Below are positions 7,799-15,705 of a stretch of DNA of 64,000 nt, piece by piece. The stretch covers positions 124,001 through 188,000 of the forward strand of contig NZ_ML769302.1 of the NCBI RefSeq assembly GCF_009720385.1, written 5' to 3'. A program made the position numbers and the translations under genes. Positions within the stretch are counted from its first letter, which is position 1, and each line of letters starts with the position of its first letter. This DNA is from Catellatospora vulcania. GTDB lineage: Bacteria > Actinomycetota > Actinomycetes > Mycobacteriales > Micromonosporaceae. The notes beneath the pieces are model-generated. The model had not been told where the DNA came from, did not search any database, and saw nothing but the letters and a program-made list of their open reading frames with translations.

Positions 7799-8598
7799 GG
7801 ATCGCCTTCTCGCCGTGCCCGAACGACACGTTCGTCTTCCACGCGCTCGTGCACGGCCTGGTGCCCGGCGCGCCGGAGCTGGACGTCACCTTCGCCGACG
7901 TGGACGTCACCAACACCGCCGCCCTCGACGGCCGCTTCGACCTGGTCAAGGTCAGCTACGCGGCGCTGCCGTGGCTGCTCGATCAGTACGAGCTGCTGCC
8001 CTGCGGCGGCGCGCTGGGACGCGGTTGCGGCCCGCTCCTGCTGACCGCTGGCCGCGCCGACATCACCGGCGCGACGGTGGCCGTGCCCGGCGACCGCACC
8101 ACGGCGTACCTGCTGTTCCGGCTGTGGGCGGAGCAGTCGGGGCAGGTCCCGGGCCGCATCGAGGTGGTGCCGTTCCACGAGATCATGCCGGGGGTCGCGG
8201 CCGGTCGCTACGACGCCGGGCTGGTCATCCACGAGGCCCGGTTCACCTACCAGCGGTACGGGCTGACGAGCCTGGTCGACCTCGGCGAGTGGTGGGAGGC
8301 CGACACCGGCCTGCCCATCCCGCTCGGCGCGATCCTGGCCAAGCGGGGTTCCGTCGACGCCGCGGCCGCCACCGACTGGATCCGGGCCTCCGTCCGGGCC
8401 GCCTGGGCCGACCCCGAGGCCAGCCGCGCGTACGTGCTGGCGCACGCCCAGGAGATGGAGCCCGACGTCGTCGACCAGCACATCAAGCTGTACGTCAACG
8501 ACTTCACCGAGGATCTCGGCCCCGACGGCCACGCCGCCGCCCGCGCCCTCCTCCACCGCGCCGCCGCCGCCGGCCTGGTCCCGCCGGTCACCCTCTGA
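7795..8598 (+). CDS. mqnD: 1,4-dihydroxy-6-naphthoate synthase
   Basis: A 267-residue periplasmic-binding-fold enzyme that converts cyclic dehypoxanthine-futalosine to 1,4-dihydroxy-6-naphthoate in the futalosine pathway. Visible marks: the start MRIAFSPCPNDTFVFHALVH, the DLVKVSYAALPWLL segment, and GLVIHEARFTY with the conserved His. The length matches the family. It overlaps the DUF2530 gene by 4 bases and ends at the large palindrome shared with the convergent cold-shock gene. Confidence 0.92.
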   Translation: MRIAFSPCPNDTFVFHALVHGLVPGAPELDVTFADVDVTNTAALDGRFDLVKVSYAALPWLLDQYELLPCGGALGRGCGPLLLTAGRADITGATVAVPGDRTTAYLLFRLWAEQSGQVPGRIEVVPFHEIMPGVAAGRYDAGLVIHEARFTYQRYGLTSLVDLGEWWEADTGLPIPLGAILAKRGSVDAAAATDWIRASVRAAWADPEASRAYVLAHAQEMEPDVVDQHIKLYVNDFTEDLGPDGHAAARALLHRAAAAGLVPPVTL

Positions 8599-8635
8599 CC
8601 CGCCGCCCGGCCAACGACCTGGCCAACAACCTGGC

Positions 8636-8696
8636 GCAACTCTTAAAGACTCGCGCCCTCAGGCACATCCTGAGGGCGCGAGTCTTTAAGAGTTGC
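8636..8696. repeat. Perfect 28-bp inverted repeat with 5-base loop (bidirectional terminator or dispersed palindrome)
   Basis: Arms 8636-8663 and 8669-8696 are exact reverse complements, loop CACAT. It lies between the convergent mqnD and cold-shock genes and could stop transcription from both sides. The right arm and the bases after it match 33510-33539 at 26 of 30 positions, so this is one copy of a dispersed element rather than a one-off terminator. Confidence 0.9.
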
Positions 8697-8710
8697 GGAT
8701 CGAGGAGCTG

Positions 8711-9097
8711 TCAGACCTCGAGGTCGCGGGCGATGGTGTGGAGGGCTTGGGCGAGGGCCTGGGCGGTCTTCTTCTCGGGGAAGCGGCCGCGTTTGAGGTC
8801 GGGCAGGATCTTCGACTCCAGGACCTTGATCATGTCCTCGATCAGGGTGTTCAGCTCGTCGGCGGGACGGCGGCGCAGCTCCTGCAGCGAGGGCGGCGCG
8901 TCGATCAGCTTGACCTGCAACGCCTGGTCGCCCTTACGGCCCGCGGCGACCCCGAACTCGACCTTCTGGCCGGGTTTGAGATCCTCCACGCCCTGGGGCA
9001 GCGCGGCCTTGTGCACGAAGACGTCGCCGCCCTCGTCACGGGTCAGGAAGCCGAATCCCTTCTCCGTGTCGTACCACTTCACGCGACCCGTAGGCAC
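8711..9097 (-). CDS. Cold-shock-domain protein with C-terminal extension
   Basis: About 128 residues. The N-terminal half is a cold-shock (CspA-type OB) domain: VPTGRVKWYDTEKGFGF with the RNP1-like motif and DVFVHKAAL as RNP2. The C-terminal half is a helical extension found in actinobacterial homologues (ELNTLIEDMIKVLESKILPD). It probably binds single-stranded nucleic acid. The frame runs to 9157, but the family begins at the VPTGRVKWYD motif, so GTG 9097 is chosen. It is convergent with mqnD and divergent from the Rv0862c-like gene. Confidence 0.88.
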   Translation of the reverse strand: MPTGRVKWYDTEKGFGFLTRDEGGDVFVHKAALPQGVEDLKPGQKVEFGVAAGRKGDQALQVKLIDAPPSLQELRRRPADELNTLIEDMIKVLESKILPDLKRGRFPEKKTAQALAQALHTIARDLEV

Positions 9098-9288
9098 TGC
9101 TGCACACCTGCTTCTTTCCCCGCGGGCGCACTGCGCCCGGCACGTCCGGTCGGCCACGCCGGTGGTGGCCCGCAGACAAGGCTAGCGATCGTGATCCGGG
9201 GGCCCAACTGGAATCCCCGCTTCCGCGTCACCGTCCCGTCCTTACGACTGCCGCGCGCGCACCGCGGACCCGATAGCGTGGAGGCACG

Positions 9289-11688
9289 ATGAGCACCGAG
9301 CTGTCCGACCACCTGCGCGCGCTGTCCGACGACGCCCTCGGCGCGCTGCTGCGCCTGCGCCCCGACCTGATCACCCCCGTGCCCACCGACCTGACGGTGC
9401 TGGCAGCGCGGGCCCAGACCCGGGTGTCGGTGGCGCGTGCGCTCGACACGCTCGACCGGTTCACGCTGGAGGTGCTCGACGCGGCCCGGTTCACCCGGTC
9501 CCCATCGGACGGCACCACCTCGACCTCCGCGATCGTGGCCATGGCCTGCGCGCCGGCCGGCGGGCCGGAGCCCGCGCGGGTCACCGAGGCGATCGAGCGG
9601 CTGCGGGCCAGGGCCCTGCTGTACCCGGCGGGCCCCGGCGATCCGGACACGCTGCGGCTGGTGCCCACCGTCGACGAGGTCTGCTCGCCGTACCTGGCCG
9701 GGCTCGGCCGTCCCGCGGCCGAGCTGGACATCGCCGCCGACCTCCAGGGCGCGGTGGTCGCGCTGGTCGCCGATCCGGCCCGGCTGCGCCGCACGCTGCT
9801 GGCCGCGCCGCCCGCCGCCCGGGCTGTGCTGGACCGGCTGGCCGAGGGCCCGCCCGTGGGCACCACCACCAACCGCACCGAGCCGGTGGCCTGGCTGCTC
9901 GAACACCACCTGCTGGTGGAGACCACCGAGGGGTCCGTCGAGCTGCCCCGCGAACTGGGCCTGCTGCTGCGCCGGGACGCGGGTCCGCTGGGACCGCTGC
10001 ATCCGCTGCCGCCCACCGTCAGCGCCGCGCCGCGTGCGGTGACCACGGTGGACCGGGCCGGCGCGGGCCAGGCGATGACCGTGGTGCGGCATACCGAAGA
10101 CCTGTTGGAGGCGCTGAGCGACGAGCCCGCCGCGGTGCTGCGTGCCGGCGGCATCGGCGTGCTGCCGCTGCGCCGCCTGGCCAAGGCCGCCGGGATCGCC
10201 GAGCCGCTGGCCGGGCTGCTGCTGGAGACCGCTGCCGCGGCCGGGCTGATCGGCGAGCTGGAACTCGGCTCGGAGCTGGCGTTCCTGCCCGCGGCCGGAT
10301 ACGACCAGTGGCGGACGGCCCCGCTGGCCCAGCGCTGGACGCTGCTGGCCGGCGCGTGGCTGGCCATGCCGCGCCAGCCGGGGCTGGCCGGGCAGCGCGA
10401 TCTGAAGGACCGGCCGCTGACCGTGCTGTCACCGCAGCTGGAACGGGCCGGCACCCCGGCGGTCCGGCGGGCTGTGCTGGCGGCGCTCGGCGAGCTGCTG
10501 CCGGGAACCGGCCCGGACGCCGACGAGCTGCTGGAATGGCTGCGCTGGCAGGCGCCGCGGCGGCTGCGGGGGCGGGAGGACCTGCATCGCGAGGCGCTGG
10601 CCGAGGCCGCCGACCTGGGTGTCACCGCGCTGGGCGCGCTGACCGGATACGGCCGGCTGCTGGTCGAGCAGGCGGTGGCGGTCGGCGACGACGACGATCC
10701 GCTGGGGCGACGGCCGGAGGGCGAGCTGCCCCCGGAGGAGACTCCGGTGACCGTCGCGCTGGCCAAGCTGCTGCCACCGCCGGTGGATCACGTGCTGATC
10801 CAGGCGGACCTGACCGTGGTGGTCCCCGGGCCCCCGGAACCCGCGCTCGCCGCCGAACTGGACCTGGTCGCCGAGCACGAGTCCGGCGGCGGGGCCAGCG
10901 TCTACCGGGTCACCGCGGCGAGCCTGCGCCGGGCGCTGGACGCCGGGTACGCCGGGCCGGACCTGCACTCGCTGTTCGGCCGCCGGTCCCGGACCTCGGT
11001 GCCGCAGGCGCTGACATACCTGGTGGACGACGTGTCGCGGACGCACGGCGGGCTGCGCACCGGCACCGCGACCAGCTACCTGCGCAGCGACGACGAGGGC
11101 CTGATCTCGGCGGCACTGGCCGACCGCAGGCTGTCCGGGCTGCAGCTGCGCCGGCTCGCGCCGACGGTGCTGGTGACCCCGTTCAGCTCGGCCCGGCTGC
11201 TGACGTCGCTGCGCGACGCCGGATACTCGCCGGTGCCCGAGGACGCCACCGGCGCGGCGGTGCTGACCCGGCCGAAGGTGCGCCGGGCCGCGGCCCGGCC
11301 CGCGCTGGAGCCGTCGCCCGACGCCCTCGACGCCCCCGGGCTCACCGCGCCGCGGCTGCTCGGCATCGTCGAGGAGATCCGCCGCGGGGACGCCCGCGCC
11401 CGTGCCGCCCGCCGCGCGCCCGCCGAGGTGCGGGCCGCCGCCGGGCAGCCGATGTCCAGCCTGACCGCGGTGCAGGCGCATAGCCATGCGCTGGCGGTGC
11501 TGCAGCAGGCGGTCCGCGACAAGGCCAAGGTCTGGGTGGGGTACGTGGATGCGCACGGGGCCAACGCCTCGCGGCTGGTCCGGCCGGTCTCCATCGGGGC
11601 GGGCTACCTGCGGGCCGAGGACGACCGCACGGAGACCCTGCACACCTTCGCCCTGCACCGGATCACCGCGGCCGCCCCTGCCGACTGA
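9289..11688 (+). CDS. Helicase-associated protein, Rv0862c-like (Helicase_C_3 domain)
   Basis: A 799-residue soluble protein related to the actinobacterial Rv0862c family, which carries a 'helicase conserved C-terminal' (Helicase_C_3) domain near DHVLIQADLTVVVPGPPEP but lacks Walker motifs. The N-terminal part has winged-helix-like repeats; the C-terminus (KAKVWVGYVDAHGANASRLV) resembles a WYL-type module. GGAGG lies 5 nt before ATG 9289, and TAGCGT at 9274-9279 is a possible -10. In mycobacteria it neighbours the XPB helicase, as it does here 1.5 kb on, so a joint DNA-repair role is a fair inference. Confidence 0.82.
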   Translation: MSTELSDHLRALSDDALGALLRLRPDLITPVPTDLTVLAARAQTRVSVARALDTLDRFTLEVLDAARFTRSPSDGTTSTSAIVAMACAPAGGPEPARVTEAIERLRARALLYPAGPGDPDTLRLVPTVDEVCSPYLAGLGRPAAELDIAADLQGAVVALVADPARLRRTLLAAPPAARAVLDRLAEGPPVGTTTNRTEPVAWLLEHHLLVETTEGSVELPRELGLLLRRDAGPLGPLHPLPPTVSAAPRAVTTVDRAGAGQAMTVVRHTEDLLEALSDEPAAVLRAGGIGVLPLRRLAKAAGIAEPLAGLLLETAAAAGLIGELELGSELAFLPAAGYDQWRTAPLAQRWTLLAGAWLAMPRQPGLAGQRDLKDRPLTVLSPQLERAGTPAVRRAVLAALGELLPGTGPDADELLEWLRWQAPRRLRGREDLHREALAEAADLGVTALGALTGYGRLLVEQAVAVGDDDDPLGRRPEGELPPEETPVTVALAKLLPPPVDHVLIQADLTVVVPGPPEPALAAELDLVAEHESGGGASVYRVTAASLRRALDAGYAGPDLHSLFGRRSRTSVPQALTYLVDDVSRTHGGLRTGTATSYLRSDDEGLISAALADRRLSGLQLRRLAPTVLVTPFSSARLLTSLRDAGYSPVPEDATGAAVLTRPKVRRAAARPALEPSPDALDAPGLTAPRLLGIVEEIRRGDARARAARRAPAEVRAAAGQPMSSLTAVQAHSHALAVLQQAVRDKAKVWVGYVDAHGANASRLVRPVSIGAGYLRAEDDRTETLHTFALHRITAAAPAD

Positions 11689-11802
11689 CCGGTTCGGGCA
11701 TGGCCCGGCTCTGCCACTCCGGAGATCCCCCTAATGCCTGGCATTTCAGCCGCAATCGGGCAGCGGATGGCACGCTGGAACCGGGAGGGGATGAGGGATG
11801 CG

Positions 11803-12048
11803 ATGACGACTGACCAGGAGACGGCGACCGAGCAGATCGAACCGGTACACCCCCCGGCGCGAGGGCCCTCGCGCAACATGGTCATGATCGCCGGCGGAGT
11901 CGGTGGCGGGCTGGTGGCCTGGTTCTTCTACGCCTGGCTGGGCCTGCGCCGCAACGTGGTGGACGCGGCCGGGGAATCGATCGGCAGCGGCATCTTCCTG
12001 CTGCTGGTGCTGTCGGTGGCCGGGGCGACCTACCGCAACCGCAGGTGA
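11803..12048 (+). CDS. Small membrane protein, unknown
   Basis: About 81 residues: a polar N-terminus (MTTDQETATEQIEPVHPPAR), one hydrophobic segment around NMVMIAGGVGGGLVAWFFYAW and a second around GIFLLLVLSVAGATY, ending in basic residues. ATG 11803 has AGGG 5 nt upstream; the in-frame ATGs at 11791 and 11734 are poorer. A strong hairpin follows it. No family recognised. Confidence 0.6.
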   Translation: MTTDQETATEQIEPVHPPARGPSRNMVMIAGGVGGGLVAWFFYAWLGLRRNVVDAAGESIGSGIFLLLVLSVAGATYRNRR

Positions 12049-12063
12049 CCCCTGAAACCGGGT

Positions 12064-12100
12064 GATGGGCCGTGGCTGCCCCTAACCACCACGGCCCATC
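12064..12100 (+). terminator. Strong hairpin after small membrane-protein gene
   Basis: Perfect 12-bp arms GATGGGCCGTGG and CCACGGCCCATC with a 13-base loop, 15 bases after the stop codon. No T-tract, as is common in high-GC actinobacteria. Confidence 0.65.
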
Positions 12101-12239
12101 CGACGTTGCGCTCGCCCCCGTTTGGCGCCCCGAACGCGCACGGCAATCGGATTACGCGCCCCGGGGGGTAAGCGGTTGCGGCCCTGCATCGTTTTAGTCC
12201 GAAAGACTGAGCGTCATCAACCGTATGGAGGAGCGTCGC

Positions 12240-13055
12240 TCAGGTTCCCGGACGGCGGCCGAAGATCTTGACCGCGGTGCCGCTCTTGAGCGTGTTCCAG
12301 TACTTCTGCGAGTCGGCCGGCAGCAGGTTGACACATCCGTGCGAACCGATGCTGGTGTTGTGGATGTAGGTCGTGGTGGTGTGGAAACCCTTTCCCTCCA
12401 CGATCCGCTGCCACAGCGGCAGCCACACGTCCCAGTCGGTCGACCAGTTCTTCGTCTGCCGATCGTGGATCGTGTACGAGCCGGTGGGGGTGGTGAAGCC
12501 GGCCATGCCCGTCCGGGTCACCGTCGGGCCGTAGACGACCTTGCCACCGCTCATGATCCAGGTGGTCTGGTTGGTCAGGTCGATGCACGCGGTGAGCGCG
12601 CTGCCGGCCCCGCACCTGCTCGGCTTCGAGTTGATCAGGCGCTGTGCCACGGAGCGGGTCAGCGGACCCGCCTTGCCGCTGGCCGGCCGGATGTCGAAGC
12701 GCTTCTGGAACTTCTTGATCGCGGTGCAGTCCGTGGCGGACTGCTTGCCGTCCACCGTCAGCTTGCCGTACCCGCCGAGCGTGACCAACGCCTGCTCGAC
12801 GGCCTTCTGGTACTCCCCCTGCGGGCAACCCGCCGGTGTCGGGCTGCTCGTCGGCTTCTTCGTCGGCGAGGGCGCCACGCTGGGCGACGGCGCCACGCTC
12901 GGAGCCGGGGCGCTGGACGCCGGCGCCGGGATGGGCTGATCGGTCGGTGCGGCCACGAAGTCAGGCTGCCCCCCGGCAGTCGAGTCCTTCGGGTCGCAGG
13001 CGGCCGCGAGGGCCAGAGTCGTGACAGCCAACAGGCCCACGAGTAAACGGCGCAC
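12240..13055 (-). CDS. Lipoprotein L,D-transpeptidase (YkuD) with peptidoglycan-binding domain
   Basis: 271 residues. A lipoprotein signal (LLVGLLAVTTLALAAAC, lipid Cys at 20) is followed by a Ser/Pro/Thr-rich linker (about 35-75). A peptidoglycan-binding-like domain covers about 77-140, and a YkuD catalytic domain about 155-270. The active-site motif is HNTSIGSHGCVNL with His232, His239 and nucleophile Cys241. It forms 3-3 cross-links or anchors proteins in the wall, on the outer face of the membrane. GTG 13055 has GGGGAGG 5 nt upstream; the longer frame to 13322 overlaps the XPB gene. Confidence 0.92.
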   Translation of the reverse strand: MRRLLVGLLAVTTLALAAACDPKDSTAGGQPDFVAAPTDQPIPAPASSAPAPSVAPSPSVAPSPTKKPTSSPTPAGCPQGEYQKAVEQALVTLGGYGKLTVDGKQSATDCTAIKKFQKRFDIRPASGKAGPLTRSVAQRLINSKPSRCGAGSALTACIDLTNQTTWIMSGGKVVYGPTVTRTGMAGFTTPTGSYTIHDRQTKNWSTDWDVWLPLWQRIVEGKGFHTTTTYIHNTSIGSHGCVNLLPADSQKYWNTLKSGTAVKIFGRRPGT

Positions 13056-13095
13056 CAGGCCTCCCCAGGTTCGGTGTCCTCCGGTGTCGGGACTA

Positions 13096-13123
13096 TAGAC
13101 GCTCCTGCTGGACGCAGGGTTGC
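13096..13123 (-). promoter_or_regulatory. Possible ECF-type promoter of the L,D-transpeptidase gene
   Basis: On the minus strand, GCAAC (13123-13119), a 17-base spacer and CGTCTA (13101-13096) resemble the GGAAC ... CGTCTA pattern of envelope-stress ECF sigma factors. A housekeeping-like TATAGT overlaps the same place, so either class is possible. Confidence 0.35.
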
Positions 13124-13188
13124 CAGCCGTTCGGTCAGAGCGTGGGAGACTGGACTGTTGACCCTCAGTTCCCCAGCGCGAGGTGAGC

Positions 13189-14859
13189 ATGACGAACGGC
13201 CCGCTGATCGTCCAGTCCGACAAGACCCTGCTGCTCGAGGTCGACCACCCCGAGGCGACCGCGTGCCGGATGGCCATCGCCCCGTTCGCCGAGCTGGAGC
13301 GCTCGCCCGAGCACATGCACACCTACCGGCTGACGCCGCTCGGACTGTGGAACGCCCGGGCTGCCGGGCACGACGCCGAGAGCGTGGTGGACGCGCTGCT
13401 GCGCTTCTCCCGCTACCCGGTGCCGCACTCGCTGCTGGTCGACGTGGCCGAGACGATGGACCGCTACGGCCGGCTGCAGCTGCTCAACGACCCCGCGCAC
13501 GGGCTGGTGCTGCGCGGGCTGGACCGGGCGGTGCTGGTCGAGGTGGCGAAGTCGAAGAAGGTCGCCGGGATGCTCGGCGCGCAGCTCGACCCGGACACCA
13601 TCGCCGTGCACGGGTCCGAGCGCGGCCACCTCAAGCAGGTCCTGCTGAAGCTCGGCTGGCCCGCCGAGGACCTCGCCGGCTACGTCGACGGCGAGGCGCA
13701 CCCGATCGCGCTGCGCCAGGACGGCTGGCAGCTGCGGTCCTACCAGCGCGAGGCGGTGGAGCACTTCCAGGCGGGCGGCTCGGGCGTGGTGGTGCTGCCC
13801 TGCGGCGCGGGCAAGACCCTGGTCGGCGCGGCCGCGATGGCCGACGTCAGCGCGACCACACTGATCCTGGTCACCAACACGGTCGCGGGCCGCCAGTGGC
13901 GGCGCGAGCTGCTGGCCCGGACCACCCTCACCGAGGACGAGATCGGCGAGTACTCGGGCGAGCGCAAGGAGATCCGCCCGGTCACCATCGCCACGTACCA
14001 GGTGCTCACGACCCGCCGCAACGGCACGTTCCCGCACCTCAACGTGTTCGACGCGCGCGACTGGGGCCTGATCGTCTACGACGAGGTGCACCTGCTGCCC
14101 GCCCCGATGTTCCGTTTCACCGCCGACCTCCAGGCGCGCCGCCGCCTGGGCCTGACCGCCACCCTGGTCCGCGAGGACGGCAAGGAGGGCGACGTGTTCA
14201 GCCTGATCGGCCCCAAGCGGTACGACGCGCCGTGGAAGGACATCGAAGCCCAGGGCTGGATCGCCCCCGCCGACTGCACCGAGGTCCGGGTCACCCTGTC
14301 CGACGCCGACCGGCTGTCCTACGCCGCGATCGAGCCGGAGGAGAAGTACAAGTTCGCGGCCACCGCGAAGGCGAAGCTGCCGGTGATCGAGGCGCTGATC
14401 GAGCGGCACTCCGACGAGCAGGTCCTGATCATCGGGGCCTACCTGGAGCAGCTCCACGAGATCGGCCGCTATCTGGAGGAGAAGGGGGTGTCCGCGCCGG
14501 TCGTGCAGGGCGGCACAACGAACAAGGAGCGCGAGCGGCTGTTCGACGCGTTCCGCGACGGCTCGGTGCGCACCCTCATCCTGTCCAAGGTCGGCAACTT
14601 CTCCATCGACCTGCCCGAGGCGGCGGTGGCGGTGCAGGTGTCGGGCACGTTCGGCTCGCGCCAGGAGGAGGCGCAGCGCCTGGGCCGGGTGCTGCGGCCC
14701 AAGGGCGACGGCCGCCAGGCGCACTTCTACACGGTCGTCTCCCGCGACACCATCGACACCGAGTACGCCGCGCACCGCCAGCGCTTCCTCGCCGAGCAGG
14801 GCTACGCGTACACCATCGTCGACGCCGACGACGTGCTCAGCGGTCCCGCAGGCGCCTGA
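13189..14859 (+). CDS. DNA repair helicase XPB (bacterial XPB/Ssl2 type)
   Basis: 556 residues, superfamily 2 helicase. Walker A PCGAGKT (204-210, Lys209), DEVH box (298-301), the ATL-V-RED segment that carries the XPB-specific RED motif (328-330), and motif VI FGSRQEEAQRLGRVLRPK near residue 490. The N-terminal 180 residues hold the damage-recognition part seen in actinobacterial XPB. ATP-driven 3'-5' unwinding in repair is the expected role. GAGGTGA lies before ATG 13189; the GTG at 13183 overlaps the ribosome site. It overlaps the convergent HTH gene by 23 bases. Confidence 0.92.
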   Translation: MTNGPLIVQSDKTLLLEVDHPEATACRMAIAPFAELERSPEHMHTYRLTPLGLWNARAAGHDAESVVDALLRFSRYPVPHSLLVDVAETMDRYGRLQLLNDPAHGLVLRGLDRAVLVEVAKSKKVAGMLGAQLDPDTIAVHGSERGHLKQVLLKLGWPAEDLAGYVDGEAHPIALRQDGWQLRSYQREAVEHFQAGGSGVVVLPCGAGKTLVGAAAMADVSATTLILVTNTVAGRQWRRELLARTTLTEDEIGEYSGERKEIRPVTIATYQVLTTRRNGTFPHLNVFDARDWGLIVYDEVHLLPAPMFRFTADLQARRRLGLTATLVREDGKEGDVFSLIGPKRYDAPWKDIEAQGWIAPADCTEVRVTLSDADRLSYAAIEPEEKYKFAATAKAKLPVIEALIERHSDEQVLIIGAYLEQLHEIGRYLEEKGVSAPVVQGGTTNKERERLFDAFRDGSVRTLILSKVGNFSIDLPEAAVAVQVSGTFGSRQEEAQRLGRVLRPKGDGRQAHFYTVVSRDTIDTEYAAHRQRFLAEQGYAYTIVDADDVLSGPAGA

Positions 14860-15532
14860 GCACCCGCGCCACCTCCGGAAAGTCGCCCTCGACCGCCGGC
14901 AGCGCGCGCACCGCCGCCCGGTGCTCCTCGCCGTCACCGCCAACGGTGACCGTGACGAGCACCGGCGGCGGCAACGTCGCGACCAACCGCACCTTCACCT
15001 CGGCGTGGGCGGTTCGCCACCACCGCGGCCCCGGATCCCGCGGATCGGTGTCGTAGCGCAGGAAGTCACGCCGCTTCTCGTCGTAGCGCCGTGCCGAGGA
15101 GAACTGCACCCACTCCGCCAGGGCATCGAGCTCACCCTCGGCCACCAGCAGATCGATCCGCGGGGCCGGAACCGGCACGCCTTGCAGCAGCGCGGCCGCT
15201 GCGCCGTCGATCACGTAGCCGAACCGCGGCGCGCGCAGCGCGAACAACTGCAGGTCGGCGAAGACCCCGCGCTGCCGCTCGACCAGCTCGGCCCGCACGC
15301 CCTCGATCGCGGCGTCCCGGTGGCCGCCTGACGCCTCCACGTCCACCCGGAGCTGGAGCCCGAGCACGCCGAACATCCGGTCCGCGAGCGTCGAGGTGAT
15401 CGGCCGGGCGCCCCGTTCGAATCGCGACAGCTGCTGCTGCGCGACGCCCGCGCCGGCCGCGAAGGCCTCCTGGCTGATTCCCCGCCGTTCCCGCTCCGTA
15501 CGCAGCAGTGATCCGAGCCGCCGCGCCAGCAT
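14837..15532 (-). CDS. XRE-type HTH protein fused to a nucleotidyltransferase-like domain
   Basis: About 231 residues. Residues 1-65 form an XRE/Cro helix-turn-helix (LGSLLRTERERRGISQEAFA ... QQQLSRFERG). From about residue 95 the pattern FGYVIDGAAAALLQGVP then PRIDLLV resembles the AbiEii/DUF6036 nucleotidyltransferase start, where a Gly-rich turn precedes an acidic metal site. Here the acidic motif is reduced to one Asp, so catalysis is doubtful. The C-terminus ends LRRLRDR, as in that family. GAGGGAGAGG precedes ATG 15532. A regulator or antitoxin-like role is possible. It overlaps the XPB gene tail to tail. Confidence 0.65.
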   Translation of the reverse strand: MLARRLGSLLRTERERRGISQEAFAAGAGVAQQQLSRFERGARPITSTLADRMFGVLGLQLRVDVEASGGHRDAAIEGVRAELVERQRGVFADLQLFALRAPRFGYVIDGAAAALLQGVPVPAPRIDLLVAEGELDALAEWVQFSSARRYDEKRRDFLRYDTDPRDPGPRWWRTAHAEVKVRLVATLPPPVLVTVTVGGDGEEHRAAVRALPAVEGDFPEVARVLRRLRDR

Positions 15533-15631
15533 CGCCTCTCCCTCGTCCACAGCGGCGATCGTCACCCATACCCGCGCATGGCGGTAGGGGCTGTGGATAA
15601 CCCTGCCGGGGCAGTACATGTCGACCGTGGG

Positions 15632-15671
15632 CCACAACTTCTGGGTTGTGGATACAACCCAGAAGTTGTGG
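15632..15671. repeat. Perfect 18-bp inverted repeat, 4-base loop (terminator of the NHEJ operon)
   Basis: Arms 15632-15649 and 15654-15671 are exact reverse complements with loop GGAT. It lies 35 bases after the stop of the minus-strand polymerase gene and before the HTH gene, so it can end the ku-lig-pol transcript. It may also belong to the dispersed palindromes seen elsewhere in the window. Confidence 0.85.
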
Positions 15672-15705
15672 GCTTCGCAGCAACATGTGTCTCCCGGACC
15701 GTAGG

